DNA from: Rippkaea orientalis PCC 8801
GTDB taxonomy: Bacteria > Cyanobacteriota > Cyanobacteriia > Cyanobacteriales > Microcystaceae
Length of the DNA: 64,000 nt
Direction of reading: 5' to 3'
Assembly (NCBI RefSeq): GCF_000021805.1
Contig: NC_011726.1
Span: forward strand, 3,380,097-3,444,096
A model generated the notes under the pieces. The model saw nothing but the letters and a program-made list of their open reading frames with translations. It made no database searches and had not been told where the DNA came from. Positions 6,412 through 17,300 of the stretch are shown here, one piece after another. Each line of letters starts with the position of its first letter. Position 1 is the stretch's first letter. The position numbers and the translations under genes were made by a program.

Positions 6412-8709
6412 TTAATTAATGACTCGAATAGACTCAATGAGCCAGCTATCCCCTTGATGGGTTAACTGATATTCCACCCGTAGCTGATCGTCGTAGGAGC
6501 GACCTGAATTGAGTTGACCTTTCTCATAGAATTTGGCTCTTTCTGTGACTTTAGCCTTGACAATGGCTGTTTTAGGGCTGTTTTTAGTAGTTTTCAGAGA
6601 TTCTATCTTAAAATCATGAGTATATTGCCAATAATTTCTATTTTCTTTCAACTTTTGCGCCCGATCTTTCCAAAGAGCTAATAGAGAAGTCCCTAAAATT
6701 TGGTTTAATGATTCAATTTCATGATTAGAACCAAAGGCTTGAGATTTGCTCGACAACCACAGTTGAATCACCTGTTTCGCCCCTTGTGGACTCAACAGAC
6801 CTTCTTTCGTCGTTAGGGGAGATTGCTCTGAGGGAATTTGAATCGGAGGCTGAGCCAAGTTCAGAACCAATTGTTCTTCTTCTAAAGCCGCTAAGGGGGA
6901 CATAGAATATTGAATCCACTTAACGGATAATCCTACCATCCCCAAAGCAGCGAATACGGCGATCCAAACGAACCAAGGCCGAGGTTTAAAAGTTGTTGGG
7001 CGTTGTTGTTTTTTGCGCTTGGATAAACCAGAGGGAACTGGCTCTAGTTGAACACCTTCTGAGGGGGCTGGTGAACCCACTGGGATGGGAGGTTTCTCCT
7101 GGGGGTTAGGATAGGTTCGAGTATTGTTCAGTCTCCTATCTCGGTTGGTTCTAGAGGGTCTAGTGGACTGATCTCGAAAACGCCGACGATGGGGAGCCAC
7201 AGGAGTCGGAACGCTTGTAGCGATCGCTGCTACACCGCCCCCCCCACTGGCCAATAACTGGGGTTCAACTTGGTGAGAACGAGCTAAGGGGACTCGCCGT
7301 CTATGGACGGTTCCTTGTTCTTGTAAACTGTGGTTACGTCGAGAAACTGATCTCGTCATCGTCACTCCTCTTTGTTGTTGCTCCTCAAGCAGAATTTCTT
7401 GAGGCTCGCCAGATAACTGTTCTAGATAGGTCTGAACTTCCTCTTCCGCAAAATAGTCGGCTAAAGAAACTGAATATTGGCGTAAATCCCGAAAATGAGC
7501 CAATACTTCTATTTTTAGCCAGTATTCTCCATACCAGCATAACCCAGGTAGGAGATCGGGTGATCCTTGAGAGTGTTCTCGGATCAAGGCTAACGCTTCA
7601 GTGTCTTGACAGCTTTCGAGAATTTGACTCGCGGCCTGAGTTTGTCCTAATAATAACGCACAAATGCCTTGTTCTAGGGAAACATCTTGTCGTTTGGCCA
7701 GTCCACTGAGCATGGTTTGGGCTTCTAGGAGTAAGGCGGGCTGTTTCTGGGCAAAGCCTTGGGCTATTAAGGCATAAACGGCTAGATAGGCAGCAACGGC
7801 CGAGGGACGGTGTGCTTCAGCTAAAAAAAGTTCTTGTTGTTCTTCGGCGGTTAAATAGTGGCGAAGTTGCTGGATAAACCGCAAAAAATCATCAATATCT
7901 AAGCCTGAGTGATCATTTCCTAAGCCATCAATGCCTTGCCTTTCTTGTAACATTTCTTGAAGCAGGTGTTGGCCTCGCTGGCGATCGCTTTTGTTGTTCT
8001 CGGGTTGGGCTAATAATTGGAGAATGCGGTAGGGGCGAAGCTTGTTCAATTCATGGCAAATTTCGGTTTGTAAGCCGGGAAATAGGGAATTTTTTTGCAA
8101 TAGCTCTAGTGCTTGGCTTCCTAAAGTAGCAGCTTGCTCGTATTCTTCGAGTTGCCATTGTTCTCGACTGAGTTCTAGCTTAGCTAAGGCTAGGGTCAGA
8201 ATGATGTCAGCACGAGTGGAAGATAATTGGTCTTCTGGGCTATTGAAAAGGGTTAGTGAGGGAAAACTCAACAAATGAGGTTCCCCCAATTTAATCACCA
8301 ATTCGTATTCGCCTAACTCCTGAAGAATCATCAAAGCCCCCACTAATTGCTCAGGGGCAATGTCTAGGGTTGAGGTTCCTGGGTGGGGGAAATCTTCTTG
8401 GGGTCTATCCGTGGTTTCTGAGGAAGATTCTGGGGCTAAGTTTGAGTCCTTAGGCAAAATATCTTCTAAAAATAAGGCCTCGTATGCGGTTCTTTTCGCT
8501 GAATTTGATAAAACGTCATGGGCTTGGGTGAGCAGTTGTTTGCGAGCCGCGATCGCTGCTTCACTATACTCTCGACGAGGTAATTGAAGACTACGATCTC
8601 GATAAGCGTGCTCTAACTGCTCATCTGTTACTTGGGGAAAAATTCCCAAAATTTTATAGTAATCAAGGGGGATGCGCACGGTTGATTCCCTCAGAGCCGA
8701 GTCACTCAA
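6412..8709 (-). CDS. ftn2: Cell division protein Ftn2/ZipN (ARC6 homologue)
   Basis: Membrane anchor and organiser of the FtsZ ring in cyanobacteria; its plant relative ARC6 acts in chloroplast division. The 765-residue protein begins with a J-like domain at residues 13-76 (IPLDYYKILGIFPQVTDEQL...AYRDRSLQL). The HPD motif of true DnaJ proteins is absent, as in the rest of the family. A helical alpha-solenoid region follows to about 430, then a basic, Pro-rich linker. One membrane segment lies near residues 578-600 (WFVWIAVFAALGMVGLSVKW). The C-terminal 160 residues form the periplasmic IMS-type domain ending DQLRVEYQLTHQGDSWLIES. It stands alone with a terminator behind it. Confidence 0.93.
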   Translation of the reverse strand: MSDSALRESTVRIPLDYYKILGIFPQVTDEQLEHAYRDRSLQLPRREYSEAAIAARKQLLTQAHDVLSNSAKRTAYEALFLEDILPKDSNLAPESSSETTDRPQEDFPHPGTSTLDIAPEQLVGALMILQELGEYELVIKLGEPHLLSFPSLTLFNSPEDQLSSTRADIILTLALAKLELSREQWQLEEYEQAATLGSQALELLQKNSLFPGLQTEICHELNKLRPYRILQLLAQPENNKSDRQRGQHLLQEMLQERQGIDGLGNDHSGLDIDDFLRFIQQLRHYLTAEEQQELFLAEAHRPSAVAAYLAVYALIAQGFAQKQPALLLEAQTMLSGLAKRQDVSLEQGICALLLGQTQAASQILESCQDTEALALIREHSQGSPDLLPGLCWYGEYWLKIEVLAHFRDLRQYSVSLADYFAEEEVQTYLEQLSGEPQEILLEEQQQRGVTMTRSVSRRNHSLQEQGTVHRRRVPLARSHQVEPQLLASGGGGVAAIATSVPTPVAPHRRRFRDQSTRPSRTNRDRRLNNTRTYPNPQEKPPIPVGSPAPSEGVQLEPVPSGLSKRKKQQRPTTFKPRPWFVWIAVFAALGMVGLSVKWIQYSMSPLAALEEEQLVLNLAQPPIQIPSEQSPLTTKEGLLSPQGAKQVIQLWLSSKSQAFGSNHEIESLNQILGTSLLALWKDRAQKLKENRNYWQYTHDFKIESLKTTKNSPKTAIVKAKVTERAKFYEKGQLNSGRSYDDQLRVEYQLTHQGDSWLIESIRVIN

Positions 8710-8962
8710 ATAGACTTTTTTTATAAGATAACAAGATACTTCTATAGTTTAAGGCATAGGTCAAGTGCCCATCGATAGAAAAATTTTGTTAATTGAGTTT
8801 ACTATAGACCAATAAGCCGAAATTGTCAGGGAATCCTTAACATTTTTAGCCTTTCCTCTAGATTAAACCTTAAGGATTTTTGGTCTTTTAACTGAATTTT
8901 CTCGCTTATTGCTGTTATGGTCTTGATAATTTACTTTGTATAATTCGCTACATTTTTAGATG

Positions 8963-9690
8963 TTAAGAAATGGGCTCAAGTTGCTCAATTAGAATACTTG
9001 AACCAATTTTCCGACTCAACTCTATCAAGTAATAAATTTGTTCTCCATTAATATCCTTAAAGATTTCAAGGGGTTGAGGAGCATATCCCTGAGCTTTGAG
9101 ATTTTCCAATTGTTGAGCAGAAACAATATAAGTACACTGTTGATTTAAGTGCTTTTTATCCATCAAATCTGTTACTTTCGAGCGTCCCATGTCTAATTGC
9201 TCAACAGCAACATCAACCCCTAGCTTTTGGTCTTTCTTGGGGTCTAATTTCGTATAGAAGGGAACTAAAATATAAATATGATCACCATACAGGTTTTTAT
9301 CAAAAATAATACAATCTGAAGTCGTTTGATCAGCATAGGTAATAATTTCCCCCATTGTTGATAACCAAGCAGTTGTCCACCAGTGAGGATAATCGATAAA
9401 ATAGTGATGGCAATACATGATAAATGAATTTCACCAGTTAAGGCTGCTGGCAAGGGATATAATAATAACCATAAGCCTAAGATGGCACTCTTTATGGTTT
9501 TTTGTTTGATCAGATAAATGAATCCTAAAGGAAGGATTATCATATCAAAATAATAAGGTTAATCGGGAAAAAACCCATTAGGGATTTTGTCTAGAAAAAT
9601 TACTGTAACTAGAATAGCAATGGGTAAAATTATTAAGAGTTTAGGGTTTTTGTTCTTGGTCAAAATCAAAGTTAGATGATTAATTGGCAT
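8963..9690 (-). pseudogene. Decayed GT39-family membrane glycosyltransferase copy
   Basis: A broken tandem copy of the next gene (9725-11293). ATG 9690 opens MPINHLTLILTKNKNPKLLI and reaches DKIPNGFFPD before TAA, matching GTIPNGFFTDE of the intact copy. The roughly 260 central residues are then missing. Similarity resumes in a hydrophobic stretch (LGLWLLLYPLPAAL versus LFLWLFLYPIPAAL), shifts frame near 9420, and continues with YPHWWTTAWLSTMGEIITYA, VPFYTKLDP and KLGVDVAVEQLDMGR to TAA at 8963. A premature stop, a large internal deletion and a frameshift make a functional product very unlikely. Confidence 0.8.
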
Positions 9691-9724
9691 CATTCAAACA
9701 ATTTGAATTAACAAGACTTTGATC

Positions 9725-11293
9725 TTAATTTTTTTTCTCAATTTCAACCAAGCGATAGTAGGAATAATTATTCAAGTCAGTGGGTGAATAAATGATTTTT
9801 TCAGTATAGCCTTTTTGTTCTAATATTCGTGTATCTTTGTCTTGTTCTCTTGGCACATTTCGCTCACGATATAAAAGATACAAACAATCAGTATTTAAGT
9901 TTGCTGATTTTTCTAAATCGACAACTTTCCACCTCCCCATATCTAATTTATCTTCAACAACATCAATGCCTAGTTTTTGATATTCTGCTGGAGGAAATTT
10001 AGTATAAAATGGAATCATAATATAAGCGTATTTTCCATAAGCGTTACTGCTGTAAATAAGGCATTGATAAGGACTACTATCTGCATAGTGAATCACTTTA
10101 TCTAAAGTAGTTAACCAAACAATATTATTCCAGCGAGGATATTCAGTTACATAGCGATGTAGATAGATAGTTATATTGGCAAAAATAATTAAGATAATGG
10201 CAAAAATTAAGGTTGCTTTTAGTTTACCCTTAATCCAATCAAGAAGGGTTGTAATACCATAGGCAGAGATCATAGCAAACACAGGGATTCCTGCTAAGGT
10301 TCTAACGGCACTAGAGGGAGAAACCAAAGCGGCAGGAATTGGATACAGAAATAACCACAGAAATAGAATGGCTTTGGTTTGAACTTGATGTGTAATTAAT
10401 CCAATAATTCCTAAGATTAAAAGTATTATTTGAAAACTATAGAGGTGTCCCATTTTATCAATGGTGTGGCGAGGAACAGGATCACCTTTAATAAATAAAA
10501 ATTCTGGACTAAAGTAAGACCAGTAATTTTTGAGAATTTCTCCAAGATTACTTTGAAGTCCTACCGCATCTGCTCTCGCCATACCTTCAGGAGAAATCTG
10601 ATAGATTAACTGAGGGATAAAAATAATGAGAAATAACAAAAGTGAGATAATTGATATTTGCTTGTTGTTCCAAAGATGCTTTCTATAGATAATCACTAAT
10701 CCTAATAAGAAAAGGGGAACAAATACCCTCGCAGAATTATAAGTATAAATACTTATTCCAAATAAAGGACTTGATAAAATTAACCATTTAGGTTCCTTAA
10801 AACTTTTAACAAAAAAGAGTAAACTTAAGCAAAATAATAGGGGAACTAAATTAGCTCTAAACGTAATTCGACTAAAATGAATATGCCAAGGAGTAATCGC
10901 TAAAAATAAAGCCGATAATAAACCAACTTTTTGATTAAAGATTTCTTTAGCTAGATGATAGAGAACAAAAACCGTTAAAGTTCCGATAACGGCGGAAGTT
11001 ATTCTGGCACCAAAAGGATTCAATCCAAAAATTTTAATAAAGGGGATCATGAGGTACATATATAATCCCTCACGATAGTCATTAGCTGACTTAAAATACC
11101 ATGGTAAAAACTTTCCGTATTGATCTCGCAAAGTGTGGAGAATAGAATAGGAATCGTAAGCATAGGATGCTTCATCCGTAAAGAAGCCATTAGGAATAGT
11201 TCCCAAAAAGATAACGCGAACGAGCAAAGCAAATATTAAAATTACTAGCAGATAAACTTGACTATAATTTTGGATTTTAAGATTTTTAATCAT
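9725..11293 (-). CDS. GT39/ArnT-like polytopic glycosyltransferase
   Basis: An integral membrane glycosyltransferase of the GT-C fold (dolichyl-phosphate-mannose-protein mannosyltransferase/ArnT-like), which uses lipid-linked sugars on the periplasmic side. Residues 12-31 form the first membrane segment. The luminal DE motif typical of these enzymes follows (D40-E41 in NGFFTDEASYAYDSY), with ITPWHIHFSRITFRANLVPL downstream, around ten hydrophobic segments, and a soluble C-terminal domain. I prefer ATG 11293; an in-frame TTG at 11341 would add 16 residues. It ends a minus-strand run of glycan genes, 49 bases after the preceding one. Substrate unknown. Confidence 0.8.
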   Translation of the reverse strand: MIKNLKIQNYSQVYLLVILIFALLVRVIFLGTIPNGFFTDEASYAYDSYSILHTLRDQYGKFLPWYFKSANDYREGLYMYLMIPFIKIFGLNPFGARITSAVIGTLTVFVLYHLAKEIFNQKVGLLSALFLAITPWHIHFSRITFRANLVPLLFCLSLLFFVKSFKEPKWLILSSPLFGISIYTYNSARVFVPLFLLGLVIIYRKHLWNNKQISIISLLLFLIIFIPQLIYQISPEGMARADAVGLQSNLGEILKNYWSYFSPEFLFIKGDPVPRHTIDKMGHLYSFQIILLILGIIGLITHQVQTKAILFLWLFLYPIPAALVSPSSAVRTLAGIPVFAMISAYGITTLLDWIKGKLKATLIFAIILIIFANITIYLHRYVTEYPRWNNIVWLTTLDKVIHYADSSPYQCLIYSSNAYGKYAYIMIPFYTKFPPAEYQKLGIDVVEDKLDMGRWKVVDLEKSANLNTDCLYLLYRERNVPREQDKDTRILEQKGYTEKIIYSPTDLNNYSYYRLVEIEKKN

Positions 11294-11342
11294 GGAGTTT
11301 TTCAAGATTATAGGGATTAAGATGAAAGGCAAAAATATCAAG

Positions 11343-13145
11343 TCATCTTAAAATTTTTCTTCCTTGACATTTTTCTGCTATATAATCAGGTGGCATATCA
11401 AATTCTGCTTTAATGGAGTAGTTCCGATCAGGATAAAAGGAAGAATTATAAAAGAAGGCATGAGGAGCTTTTCCGACTAAACAAATTTGATCGCCATCTT
11501 TGATACTTCTGAGTAAATCTTGATTGATAATATCAGTTCTTTCAAGTTGTTTACTAAATGAAGAAAACTCAGGCCTTGTAAAAAAGTATCGAGTCTTAGT
11601 AATAAAGATTAGCATGAACGCCATAGCGACTAGAGCGACATTCCTAGGTGTAAGCCATGAGATTTTCTGAGGGGAGGTTTCAACCAAACGACAAGTTAAA
11701 TAACAATTCAATGAAACAAATACAATCATCCAGTACATATAATATCGAAGTTCATAGGACTGGGGTAAAATAGAGGTTATTAGGGTCATCAAAATCATTA
11801 AGCGAATCGCTATTTTTGACTCAGTATCTCTACGTTTACACACAAGATAAATGAATAAAAGCAAGTTAAAGATAACGTATCCTCCAAAATATCCTCCCAT
11901 GCCAAATTTTTCTTCTTCCCATGAGATAAAATCCATCCCAAGTGTCCAAGGCCAAGGCCTTCTTGAATCAAAAGCATTAATTTCTAAAACGGATTTTCCC
12001 CAACGCAAAGCAGGGGGAAGTTTTTTGATATTTTCGTGCATAAAGTTAGGAGGTGCTTCATTATGGTTCAGAACCACCCCCGCAATCTCTACTTTAACGG
12101 GATAAAAAGGATTTTGATAGAGAATTATATTTTTAAAGGACGTTGAAAAAATAATTAGACAAGCGACAAAACACAAAACAAGGGTTTTTGATATCTGGAT
12201 CAATCCCATTTTTTTATGATCATTATTCTGCTGATATTTACTAATAATTTGGGGGAAAAGAAAGCAGAGTATTAAAAAAACAACAGGGATTAATTGAAAT
12301 TTAATGTTGGCAGCCGTAGCCGATGATAAAAATACAATTAATAATGTCTTATTATTGACTTGAAGCTTATTTGTATAAAAAAGATAGGTCGTTAAAATTA
12401 AAATTGAAACTCCAACATTGGCTGGTAAATCGACGTAACTTCTAGCAGCGTGCATATGCACCATTGGAACCGCTAAAAGAGCAAGAGTTCCCAGATAAAA
12501 AGGTATTTTCAAGTAAAATTTGAGATAAGCAAGTAAAATAATTAAGCTGCTATAACAAACTAAGTTAGTTGCCTCGGGTTTTTGTAATACTTTCCAGAAC
12601 AATCCTTGTAAAAAACTAGCTAAAAGAGGAAATCCTAGGAAGCGATTTTCCGTGTCATGTTCAAAGATGTAGTGTTCTGGGGTAACGATTCCCCAAATTC
12701 TGGCGGCGAAGGGAACATGATACATAAAAGCATCGCCGCCATAATTGTAGTCAAAGAAACTAATCAAAAAAATTGAGAATAAAATCCCTATTGATAAGCT
12801 CGTTAAAATCGGTTCAAGTTGAATATACTTAGTGTATTTAGTAATATGCTCAGTAGGAATCGAGAAAGTTGTTTGAAAAAAGTTCAATGCCATCAAACAA
12901 AGTCCTACCAATCCTAAAATAATTCTGAGTGTTCTAAGTAATGAGCTATCGATATAACCAAGATAGCCAATCATTCCCAGAATTAAAGCGATCGCAATAC
13001 AACTTATCCCCCAAGCAAAGCTTTGTTCTCCTTTAAGATTAAAAATACCAGGAATACTTTTTACGATAGGGTTTCCGAAATAAGCAAAACACGCAAAACC
13101 TAGTAAAGCAATCCCTACAATAAAGCTGGTTAATGGAATTAACAT
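11343..13145 (-). CDS. Polytopic membrane protein, probable GT-C glycosyltransferase
   Basis: A 600-residue protein with about a dozen hydrophobic segments, starting MLIPLTSFIVGIALLGFACF. A large extracytoplasmic loop around residues 130-180 contains YNYGGDAFMYHVPFAARIW with acidic and aromatic residues, like the first loop of GT-C enzymes. The C-terminal 80 residues are soluble (DGDQICLVGKAPHAFFYNSS). I do not recognise a named family. Position between an FkbM methyltransferase (16-base gap) and the GT39-like gene argues for a role in building or exporting the same surface glycan. A polysaccharide polymerase is the main alternative. Confidence 0.65.
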   Translation of the reverse strand: MLIPLTSFIVGIALLGFACFAYFGNPIVKSIPGIFNLKGEQSFAWGISCIAIALILGMIGYLGYIDSSLLRTLRIILGLVGLCLMALNFFQTTFSIPTEHITKYTKYIQLEPILTSLSIGILFSIFLISFFDYNYGGDAFMYHVPFAARIWGIVTPEHYIFEHDTENRFLGFPLLASFLQGLFWKVLQKPEATNLVCYSSLIILLAYLKFYLKIPFYLGTLALLAVPMVHMHAARSYVDLPANVGVSILILTTYLFYTNKLQVNNKTLLIVFLSSATAANIKFQLIPVVFLILCFLFPQIISKYQQNNDHKKMGLIQISKTLVLCFVACLIIFSTSFKNIILYQNPFYPVKVEIAGVVLNHNEAPPNFMHENIKKLPPALRWGKSVLEINAFDSRRPWPWTLGMDFISWEEEKFGMGGYFGGYVIFNLLLFIYLVCKRRDTESKIAIRLMILMTLITSILPQSYELRYYMYWMIVFVSLNCYLTCRLVETSPQKISWLTPRNVALVAMAFMLIFITKTRYFFTRPEFSSFSKQLERTDIINQDLLRSIKDGDQICLVGKAPHAFFYNSSFYPDRNYSIKAEFDMPPDYIAEKCQGRKILR

Positions 13146-13161
13146 GATATTTAATCTTTAA

Positions 13162-14322
13162 CTAGACATAAAGGTTAGTGGGTAAATCTTGGAAATTTGT
13201 TATTTCAGTAATTTTTGCTCCTTTTATTGACAGCGTTTCATCGGAAGTTCCATTGAGAAAGTTAAAGTATAAACTAACTTTTGAGGTTTCAGAAAGGTGA
13301 ATCACCCAATCACGGTAACTAGAGGCGAGTAAGTTACTATAGGCATGATATCGAAAAATCACTTTTTCACCGATGCTAACCCCACAAGTTAGGTCATTAT
13401 TGGTTCCTTGAGCAGTAAAATCAACGTCGATTAAGTATCTTCCTCTGTCAAGAATTAAGGGAGTTTTTAGAGCTATTGACCCGTCATTTTTTTTCTGAAA
13501 ATCAGAGGTATTTACAGTAGCAACTTCTCTAAAATTAAAAGGAGGATTGTAAGCAACTTCAGACAAGCGATCTCGATGAATATAAAGATTGTTCCGTATT
13601 CCTACTCCTTGAGGATAATCTTGAGGAGTTTCGATAACTTTGTAGGTGTTTAAATCAATAGCAATATAGCCAGCTTCCCGTAAAAAATCGAGACAATTTG
13701 TATCATCGGGTTGGGTTTCTAAAATTAAGTGAGGTTTAGCAGAGTTGATGGTTTTTGTCATGCCTTTAATAGCATCAAATTCGGCTCCTTCGATGTCCAT
13801 TTTGACGAAGTTAGGGACTAAACCAGTATGCTCAACGAAATCATCTAAGGCAATGGTTGAAACTTGATAAGCAGCATTTTCTTGCTCAGAATTGGTATAA
13901 ATACTGTCATTAAGATGACTGCCTAAATAAATCGGAACTGTTGAGTAGGATTTGTAATAAACGGCAGCATGGAAAAGCTGTACATTATTACAACCACTAA
14001 GGACTAAATTGCGCTGACATTTATCGACAATTCGGGGACTTGCTTCAAAGGCACAAACGACACCTCTAGGTCCTACCATGCGGGACATAACGGTGGTTAA
14101 TCCCCCAAAATTGGCTCCAACATCAAAGACGATATCACCTGGACGGCAAAGATCTCGCAGTGCTAGTTGAACCGTTGGTTCCCAGAAGTTTTCTTGATAC
14201 CAAGGAGCAATCCCATAGAGCCTAACTTCCTCTAGTTTTTGATTGACCCCTAATTGTTGATCAATTTCGGGAGCTAAGGCTCGACTTAACCGAATTTTTA
14301 GCCATTCTTTAAAGTTATTCAT
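13162..14322 (-). CDS. FkbM-family SAM-dependent methyltransferase
   Basis: Predicted O-methyltransferase acting on a sugar or other hydroxyl group. The SAM-binding motif is clear: GDIVFDVGANFGGLTTVMSR with Asp67, followed by the acidic second strand VVCAFEASPRIV and the family motif NFVKMDIEGAEFDAIKG near residues 208-224. The core ends by about residue 250. A further 130 residues form a beta-rich tail of unknown role, longer than the usual FkbM protein. It starts 2 bases after the upstream giant glycosyltransferase gene, so the two are co-transcribed and methylation of the same glycan is the natural reading. Confidence 0.87.
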   Translation of the reverse strand: MNNFKEWLKIRLSRALAPEIDQQLGVNQKLEEVRLYGIAPWYQENFWEPTVQLALRDLCRPGDIVFDVGANFGGLTTVMSRMVGPRGVVCAFEASPRIVDKCQRNLVLSGCNNVQLFHAAVYYKSYSTVPIYLGSHLNDSIYTNSEQENAAYQVSTIALDDFVEHTGLVPNFVKMDIEGAEFDAIKGMTKTINSAKPHLILETQPDDTNCLDFLREAGYIAIDLNTYKVIETPQDYPQGVGIRNNLYIHRDRLSEVAYNPPFNFREVATVNTSDFQKKNDGSIALKTPLILDRGRYLIDVDFTAQGTNNDLTCGVSIGEKVIFRYHAYSNLLASSYRDWVIHLSETSKVSLYFNFLNGTSDETLSIKGAKITEITNFQDLPTNLYV

Positions 14323-14324
14323 AA

Positions 14325-17300
14325 TTAATTTTTAGGTACCTCAGTTAACCAAAGGACAGAATGTTGTTCATGACGGTTGTCATTAAAAATTTTATAATTC
14401 GGTACTAAACCTAAACTCATTTCTTTATTCCAAGAAGTTTGATGTTCCTGTTGGATTGTGTGAGCAATTTTGCGAGTTTCTAAAACTTTAGCAATAGGAG
14501 AAAAGCGAGATAGTTTTGGCATCCAGTCTAAACCACGATAGGCATTTAGCAAGGTTTCTATCCCCTTAAAATACTTGAGAGCTTGAGAATTAGGAGCAAT
14601 TTCTTTGAGATAAAGACTTAAATTATAGGCATATTCTAAATCACTACTGGTGTGGGTACAATAGGATTTGCGGTAGCACAGAGATAAGTAAATCAGTTGC
14701 TCTAATTCCTCTACTTTTCGGTTAGAAAAGGCATATCGAATACCGGGTAAAGTGCGATGAAGATACCAGGCTCTCATATCTTCTAATTCTGCGAGAGGAC
14801 TTTGGGTGGTTCGTTCATCAGGATAGTTCCAAAAAACCCCTAACGTTCGGTCAACTACTTTACTTTTAATAAAGGGTAAAACACGGTTTTTAAACTCGGT
14901 ATCTCCTGCACCTCGGAAGCTACCATCATAGTAACCAAATCGCTCATGAATTGAGCGACGATAGAGAGCTCCTACCCATGATAAATAGCAGGTTTCTAAG
15001 TAGACTAAATCTTGCTTATATTCCTTGCGATAGTAGGGCATAATATCACTAACCCAACTACCTTGTTTATCAACATTGGTGACTAAACTATGACCAATGA
15101 CCCAATCAAGTTGGGGATCTTTATCTAATTCTTTGGATAAGACTTCTAAACAGTCGGGTAAGATGTTTTCATCAACTCCTAAGAAACATAAATAGGGTGC
15201 TTTGGAGAGAGAAATTCCTCGGTTCCAAGCGGTTTGAATAGTTTCTCTTTGCTGCGATCGCGCGTAAATAATGGGAATATTTAGTTTTGGTTCTAACTGT
15301 TTAAAGACAGCGTATTCATCCCCTGGAGATCCACTATCAACTAGGATAATTTCAGCTTCTCCCTTGTTGATTAAAGTTTGATGCTGTAAAGCTTTTAGGA
15401 ATAAAGAAAGCTTATCGGCTGCGTTATAAAGCGAGACAATAATACTAACCCTGTAGGTTGATTTCTGACGGCGATCATCAATAAATTCGTATTCTCTTTC
15501 TGGGTTAACGGCGTTATCCCGCAAAGATTGTTCAATCAGTTCTTGACAACGCTCATTTCGTTCGGCTGGTTTGCCATATATTGCCTCTACTGCTTGCGCT
15601 TCACGGGTAAATCCTTTGGTTTCTAGGGTTCGTAAAACAAAGGAAAGATCGCCAAAAATATCGTTATTTAGTAAGCGTATTCCGCGCAATTTGTAGGTAG
15701 CTGATACTAAGTCATTACCTCGTAATTCTTCAATTCGAGCAATTTCTCGCCACAGGCGAATCCGATCAATTTGGTAACCATTGCTTAACTTATCTTTTAA
15801 GCTACTCAGATTAGCAGACTCTTGAAAAGCAGAAACATATTCTCCAAAAGCTGAACCTAACCGCCAACATTCTTTGACTTTGTAGGTTAAATCTTTTTGA
15901 TTCAATTCTGACGCATTAAACGTTGCTTTATACCGACTCACTAATTTACTAGCTTTTACCGTTTGAGCATTACGGCTATCTTCCAATGGCTTAATGAGTT
16001 GTGCTTTAACATCATTAAGGGTTGCTTTGAATTGCTTATAGGTTGGTTTAAGTTGGGATTTTAGTTGAGATTTAACTAATTTTACCCCAGGAATTTTATA
16101 GATACCAAAGTCTTGCTGACCATCTTCCCAATAGGTCATTAATTGACTATACCATTGCTCTAATTCCTGTTGAGTTTCTCCATCAGATACGACAGATTGA
16201 TTATAAATTTCTTCTAAAATGGGATCAGTGACTTCTAAATTAATTGATAACAAAGTATCAACTAATTTTCGACGATAATCTTCATAATTATCTAGCACTT
16301 GACCAATAGCAGGAAGAGAGGAGTAAATGTCATTAATATCGATATTAATGAAGGGAACTTCTGGAAAACTTTCCGTTAAGAAACGACAGATCCCTGCACC
16401 ATTTCCGATAGCTGTTGGACAACCTGAAAATAGCGATTCCAAAGCCACAAGATTTAAAGTATCGTATCTCGAAGGAAGGAAAGTAACGGATTTACTAGCA
16501 AATAATTCGGCTAATTCTTCCCGTTTCATGGGAGGACGCATGGCAATATTTTTTTGTCGGTTTTTCACCATGCTTTGTAAAATTGATTCAGAAGATTGGG
16601 TGTTGTTGTAGTTGTAGCTGTGGGGACCGATAAGCTGAGCTTTGCTGTAACTAGAACGGGGAAGCCACCAAACTAAATCAATAAAAATATCGGGTCCTTT
16701 ACGCTTTTCTGTTCGACCGATAAAATTTAAACTTGGGGGTGCTTCTGAAGGTAAGTTTCTCGTCGGTTTAGGAAGGTCAAGAAAATGAAGTGGATGATAA
16801 TAATGGGACTCTAAGTCCGAAATTTCTCGCCATTCATCTAGATAACTCTTGCTAATACCATAGCGCATATCTACAGTTTTGTACTGCATTTTTTCCTGTA
16901 GATCAAGGGGGATATTATCCTTACCAAAATCAAACCAATCAAGACGCAAGGTTTTAGAGATTTTTCCGTGCATTGATAGGGCAATTTTGCTAAAATTAAC
17001 CCGATAATGTTGCAGCGCAGGCCTTAGAAACATTCCCCATTGTTCATAGTCAGGGACATCAATGACATCAAATTGTTGATTCGCTACCGATGCCGCAATA
17101 TTGCTGGCCATAACGAAGGCTCTTTCAACCCATTTCGGCGGCGTAACCTCGAAGAAATTTTTGAAGTCACTTAGTAATAATTGTTCTTGGTAAGGGATAG
17201 CGTGAGCATTAGGTGGACGGGTTGTTTGTAATGGTTCTTTCTCGGCAATATAGTAAAAATCAATTTGAGGATTTTTCTTAATAATACTGCGATAGAAGGT

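Noticed and set aside
11851-12105. Plus-strand frame of 84 codons
   Set aside because: It lies wholly inside the well-supported minus-strand membrane-protein gene and has no family features.
16327-16611. Plus-strand frame of 94 codons
   Set aside because: Antisense to the GT4 domain of the 1009-residue glycosyltransferase; codon pattern mirrors that gene.
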